Shown here: positions 3,705 to 5,450 of the stretch, piece after piece
How the letters are laid out: every line of letters begins with the position of its first letter
How positions within the stretch are numbered: position 1 is the first letter of the stretch
NCBI GenBank assembly: GCA_046484825.1
Contig: JAWOIE010000216.1
Location: forward strand, 1 to 5,450
From: CAJYAN01 sp046484825
GTDB taxonomy: Bacteria; Pseudomonadota; Gammaproteobacteria; UBA6429; Thiohalophilaceae
Reading direction: 5' to 3'
DNA: 5,450 bases
Position numbers and translations under genes: made by a program
Notes under the pieces: generated by a model
Told to the model about the DNA's origin: nothing
Databases searched by the model: none
What the model saw: only the letters and a program-made list of their open reading frames with translations

Positions 3705-5225
3705 ATGATGCAGAATAATCAGTCTGATAATCGAAATGCATTTAATCGTGAAATGGTTGCAGCCATCGATCTGGGATCCAACAGCTTTCATATGATTGTG
3801 GCGCGTAATCTGGAGGGGCAATTGCAGTTGCGCGATCGTCTGCGCGAGATGGTGCGGCTGGCTGCCGGCCTGGACAGGCATGGCAATCTGGATGATGCGG
3901 CCAGGGCACGCGCGCTGGAATGCCTGCAGCGTTTCGGGCAGCGTCTGAACGGTTTTGCCCCTGGCAGTATCCGTGCGGTGGGCACCAACACCCTGCGGCG
4001 GGCGCGTTGCCCTACATTTCTGCATGAGGCCGAGCAGGCTCTGGGGCATCCGATTGAGATCATTGCCGGCCGCGAGGAGGCGCGCCTAATCTATCTCGGT
4101 GTGGCGCACGGGCTGCCGGATAGTGAAGGGGTGCGTCTGGTGGTGGATATCGGTGGTGGCAGTACCGAGTTGATCCTGGGGCGGCGTTTTGAGCCCCTGG
4201 AACTGGAGAGCCTGGCGATGGGCTGTGTCAGTTTCAGTGAGCGCTACTTTGCCGGTGGCAAGGTCAGCGCCAAGGCGATGAACAAGGCCGTGCTGGCAGC
4301 CCGCCTGGAATTGCAGGAGGTGGAGGCGGAATTCCGTCAGTTGGGCTGGGAGGTTGCGGTCGGTGCCTCCGGCACGGTCAAGGCGATCGGTGAGGTGGTG
4401 CGCGCCATGGGATGGGCCGATGAGGGGGTTACCTTGCCCGCCCTGCAACGTCTGGCGAGTGAATTGGTGCAGGTCGGTGATGTGTATAGCCTGAAGCTCG
4501 CCGGATTGAAAGAGGAGCGGCTGCCGGTATTGGCCGGGGGGGTTGCGGTGCTGCTGGCAATCTTTGAAGGATTGCAACTTGAGCGGCTGCTGATCTCCGA
4601 GTCGGCCCTGCGTGAAGGCTTGCTCTACGATTTGCTGGGGCGGATCAGGCATGAGGACGTACGTGAACGAACCATCGATGCCCTGAGTGAGCGTTATCAG
4701 GTGGATCGCTTGCAGGCACAGCGGGTGGTGGAGTGTGTGGGGGATCTATTGCGGCAAACCGCCACAGCCTGGCAATTGCCGGATGAGGAATATGTGTTGC
4801 TGCTGAATTGGGCGGCGCGACTGCACGAGATCGGCCTGGCAATCGCCCATAGCGGCTATCAGAAGCACGGTGCCTATCTGCTGGAAAACTCCGATATGCC
4901 CGGATTTTCCAGTACCGAACAAAAACGCCTGGCCGTGCTGGTGCGTGGGCATCGGCGCAAATTGTCGAATGCACTGTTTCGTGATCTGCCCGAGGCGCAG
5001 CAACAGGGGATCCAGCGCCTGTGTATCCTGTTGCGCCTGGCGGTATTGCTGCATCGTAGCCACAGTACGGTAACCCTGCCGACGATCGTTTTGCAGGCAA
5101 GGGATCGGGAGTTGAATCTAGCCTTTCCTGAGGGCTGGTTGGATGAGCACCCTCTGACCATGGCGGATCTGGCCAATGAGAGGGAGCGGTTGCAGTCTCT
5201 GGATTATCAGTTGACGTATGGGTAA
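3705..5225 (+). CDS. ppx: Exopolyphosphatase, Ppx/GppA family (506 aa)
   Basis: Hydrolyses the terminal phosphate of inorganic polyphosphate; GppA relatives also convert pppGpp to ppGpp. Cytoplasmic or membrane-associated, in polyphosphate and stringent-response metabolism. The length (506) fits the long gammaproteobacterial form (about 495-515). Domain order: an ASKHA ATPase-fold N-terminal half with phosphate-1 loop AAIDLGSNSFHM (19-30), GTNTLRRA (93-100), the catalytic-Glu segment IAGREEARLIYLG (120-132) and phosphate-2 loop VVDIGGGSTELI (146-157); then a C-terminal HD-like helical domain with LHEIGLAIAHSGYQKH (373-388) and VRGHRRK. ATG 3705 is followed directly by a second ATG at 3708 that could also serve. 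It stands alone, with no ppk beside it in the window. Ppx and GppA are hard to separate by eye; the long HD-like tail suits either, and Ppx is the better guess. Confidence 0.94.
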   Translation: MMQNNQSDNRNAFNREMVAAIDLGSNSFHMIVARNLEGQLQLRDRLREMVRLAAGLDRHGNLDDAARARALECLQRFGQRLNGFAPGSIRAVGTNTLRRARCPTFLHEAEQALGHPIEIIAGREEARLIYLGVAHGLPDSEGVRLVVDIGGGSTELILGRRFEPLELESLAMGCVSFSERYFAGGKVSAKAMNKAVLAARLELQEVEAEFRQLGWEVAVGASGTVKAIGEVVRAMGWADEGVTLPALQRLASELVQVGDVYSLKLAGLKEERLPVLAGGVAVLLAIFEGLQLERLLISESALREGLLYDLLGRIRHEDVRERTIDALSERYQVDRLQAQRVVECVGDLLRQTATAWQLPDEEYVLLLNWAARLHEIGLAIAHSGYQKHGAYLLENSDMPGFSSTEQKRLAVLVRGHRRKLSNALFRDLPEAQQQGIQRLCILLRLAVLLHRSHSTVTLPTIVLQARDRELNLAFPEGWLDEHPLTMADLANERERLQSLDYQLTYG

Positions 5226-5266
5226 CGACAGATACAAGAGCAAAGAGACAAGAGGAAAGGGGTGGA

Positions 5267-5290
5267 GCCCGTATGGCGGGCGGGTTTTTT
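5267..5290 (+). terminator. Intrinsic terminator of ppx
   Basis: GCCCG (5267-5271) and CGGGC (5277-5281) form a GC stem with loop TATGG, followed by GGG and six T (5285-5290). It lies 41 bases after the ppx stop. A classical rho-independent layout. Confidence 0.8.
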
Positions 5291-5300
5291 GATAAAAAGC

Positions 5301-5319
5301 GGTGCGTACGGCGCACACC
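5301..5319. repeat. Short palindrome GTGCG-TACGG-CGCAC
   Basis: A perfect five-pair stem (5302-5306 with 5312-5316) lies just past the ppx terminator. Short GC-rich words of this GGTGCG...CGCAC type are, from memory, frequent intergenic repeats in proteobacteria; I cannot verify that here. The open frames read across it on minus look like artefacts. Confidence 0.4.
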
Positions 5320-5396
5320 ACCCCTCGTCCTTCGTGCCCTTAGGAGGCAGGTCGAAATAATATTGTCAACACCGAGGGCGTGCCTGGGCCATCAAT

Positions 5397-5442
5397 GCAA
5401 GGCGCGTTTTGCAGGGAATGGCCGCTCCCTTGCCAAGAATCG
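5397..5442. repeat. Imperfect palindromic element near the right edge
   Basis: AGGGA (5413-5417) and TCCCT (5426-5430) enclose ATGGCCGC, and the flanks (GCGTTTTGC to the left, TTGCCAAGAATCG to the right) extend the pairing imperfectly. The word ATGGCCGCTCCC (5418-5429) also occurs at 649-660 inside the compound palindrome, and GCAAGGCGC (5397-5405) also occurs at 701-709. Both point to a dispersed repeat family. The element may continue beyond the window. Confidence 0.45.
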
Positions 5443-5450
5443 TAACACAG

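Noticed and set aside
4645..5316. 223-codon minus frame opposite ppx
   Set aside because: A shadow of the ppx reading frame; ppx has complete family motifs on the other strand.
5364..5369. Consensus TTGACA on the minus strand near the right edge
   Set aside because: There is no -10 box at 15-19 bases and no gene behind it in that direction.
5418..5450. Possible gene start ATGGCCGCT running off the right edge
   Set aside because: The purine run before it is only one base away and belongs to a palindrome arm; too little is visible to call a gene.

Overview
The window looks like chromosomal DNA of a gammaproteobacterium. The inference rests on the protein set: a 506-residue Ppx/GppA-type exopolyphosphatase, two CspA-type cold-shock proteins, and a single-domain bacteriohemerythrin. 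The long spacers full of GC-rich palindromes are also in keeping. The genus cannot be named from sequence alone. There is no phage, insertion sequence, CRISPR, rRNA or tRNA that I can support.

Layout. Bases 1-167 hold the 5' part of a cold-shock gene on the minus strand, running off the left edge. A 1.27 kb spacer (168-1435) separates it from a second, complete cold-shock gene on the plus strand (1436-1639). The two genes are divergent, about 87% identical over the shared 167 bases by hand count, and have matching promoter/leader layouts. Between them lie several long palindromes (387-492, 525-696, 710-761, 1103-1145) and a short tandem repeat (884-901), with no convincing gene. Bases 1640-2129 are the convergent spacer before a minus-strand gene of unknown function (2130-2543) with a very acidic C-terminus; this spacer carries several hairpins. 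Bases 2544-3077 are non-coding as far as I can tell, with a promoter/operator-like site at the left and a terminator at the right.

The right half holds a divergent pair: a bacteriohemerythrin with all seven iron ligands (3078-3509, minus) and ppx (3705-5225, plus). They share a 195-bp spacer with a good promoter for ppx and a 12-bp direct repeat. ppx ends in an intrinsic terminator (5267-5290). The last 160 bases hold two more palindromic repeats and no gene.

How the genes fit together: they look like independent single-gene units, not an operon. Cold-shock RNA chaperones, a polyphosphate-degrading enzyme and an oxygen- or iron-sensing hemerythrin are all stress or physiology functions, but nothing in the sequence ties them into one pathway. 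The most interesting parts are the mirrored cold-shock pair with conserved leaders and the dense palindrome mosaic between them. I did not find an undescribed multi-gene system.
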